Shown: in pieces, positions 14,199 through 14,269 of the stretch
Layout of the letters: each line of letters opens with the position of its first letter
Numbering within the stretch: the stretch's first letter is position 1
Source: an uncultured Clostridia bacterium
Lineage (GTDB): Bacteria > Bacillota > Clostridia > TANB77 > CAG-508
NCBI GenBank assembly: GCA_934130435.1
Contig: CAKOYB010000018.1
Span: 1 to 14,269, forward strand
Length of the DNA stretch: 14,269 nucleotides
Direction of reading: 5' to 3'
Made by a program: the position numbers and the translations under genes
The notes under the pieces: generated by a model
What the model was told of the DNA's origin: nothing
Seen by the model: the letters and a program-made list of their open reading frames with translations, nothing else
Database searches by the model: none

Positions 14199-14255
14199 GT
14201 GACACAGTCACTTGATCAAGAATATTTATTTTCGTTGCTACTTGTATGTACAAGT
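14199..14255. promoter_or_regulatory. Palindrome cluster upstream of the replication gene
   Basis: Three palindromes: GTGAC-ACA-GTCAC (14199-14211), CTTGATCAAG (14211-14220) and ACTTGTA-TG-TACAAGT (14240-14255). The last two share ACTTG/CAAG half-sites with different spacing. They lie 21 to 77 nt before the TTG start, where a self-repressing initiator or an origin-binding protein would act. Confidence 0.5.
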
Positions 14256-14269
14256 GGGAATCTTGCTTA

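Noticed and set aside
1..14269. A DGR template repeat or reverse transcriptase inside the window
   Set aside because: I looked on both strands for an AAC/AAT-rich near-copy of 2157-2264 and for a YxDD-type reverse transcriptase; none is visible.

Overview
The window is very AT-rich DNA with strong AGGAGG-type ribosome binding sites, short intergenic gaps and TTG or ATG starts. This points to a low-GC Firmicute, most likely a gut-type Clostridia. The mix of genes (RepA_N-like replication initiator, relaxase and recombinase fragments, an IS200 fragment, restriction-modification and Gabija) marks it as an accessory, mobile-element-derived region rather than core chromosome. No rRNA, complete tRNA or CRISPR array is visible.

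Layout, left to right. (1) 40-972, plus strand: a Fic-fold protein with Gln where the catalytic His is expected. (2) 973-1391: no intact gene, but the first 31 codons of a MobV/Pre relaxase, a frameshifted one-helix peptide, and a good promoter for the next gene. (3) 1392-2282, plus: a formylglycine-enzyme/C-type-lectin-fold protein. Its C-terminal codons look like a diversity-generating retroelement (DGR) variable repeat, and no reverse transcriptase or template repeat is visible here. A terminator follows. (4) 2383-3310: a graveyard of mobile-element pieces, including a frameshifted small gene, an internal slice of a large serine recombinase, and the left end plus first codons of an IS200-type transposase that abuts it on the opposite strand. 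(5) 3360-3761, minus: a four-helix, Cys-rich membrane protein. (6) 3762-4461: a decayed minus-strand gene, a tRNA-like attachment core and inverted repeats resembling integrase arm sites. (7) 4462-4758, plus: a small helical protein of unknown function.

(8) 4970-13378, minus strand: a compact defence island. Reading in the direction of transcription, it starts with a small HTH regulator under its own promoter, then an N6-adenine methyltransferase, a C5-cytosine methyltransferase and an HNH endonuclease. The last three are joined by 8-nt start/stop overlaps, and a 16-bp-stem terminator follows. Next comes a separate promoter and a Gabija pair, gajA (OLD-type ATPase with TOPRIM nuclease) and gajB (UvrD-like helicase), overlapping by 16 nt and ending in a bidirectional terminator. 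(9) 13492-14178, minus: a RepA_N-like replication initiator with a TTG start, preceded by a cluster of palindromes at the right edge.

How the parts fit: the regulator and the two methylases would protect host DNA before the HNH nuclease acts. Gabija would add a second, nucleotide-sensing layer of phage defence. The repA-like gene and the broken relaxase, recombinases and IS suggest the block arrived on, or was assembled by, plasmids or integrative elements. The most unusual item is the orphan DGR target gene at 1392-2282.
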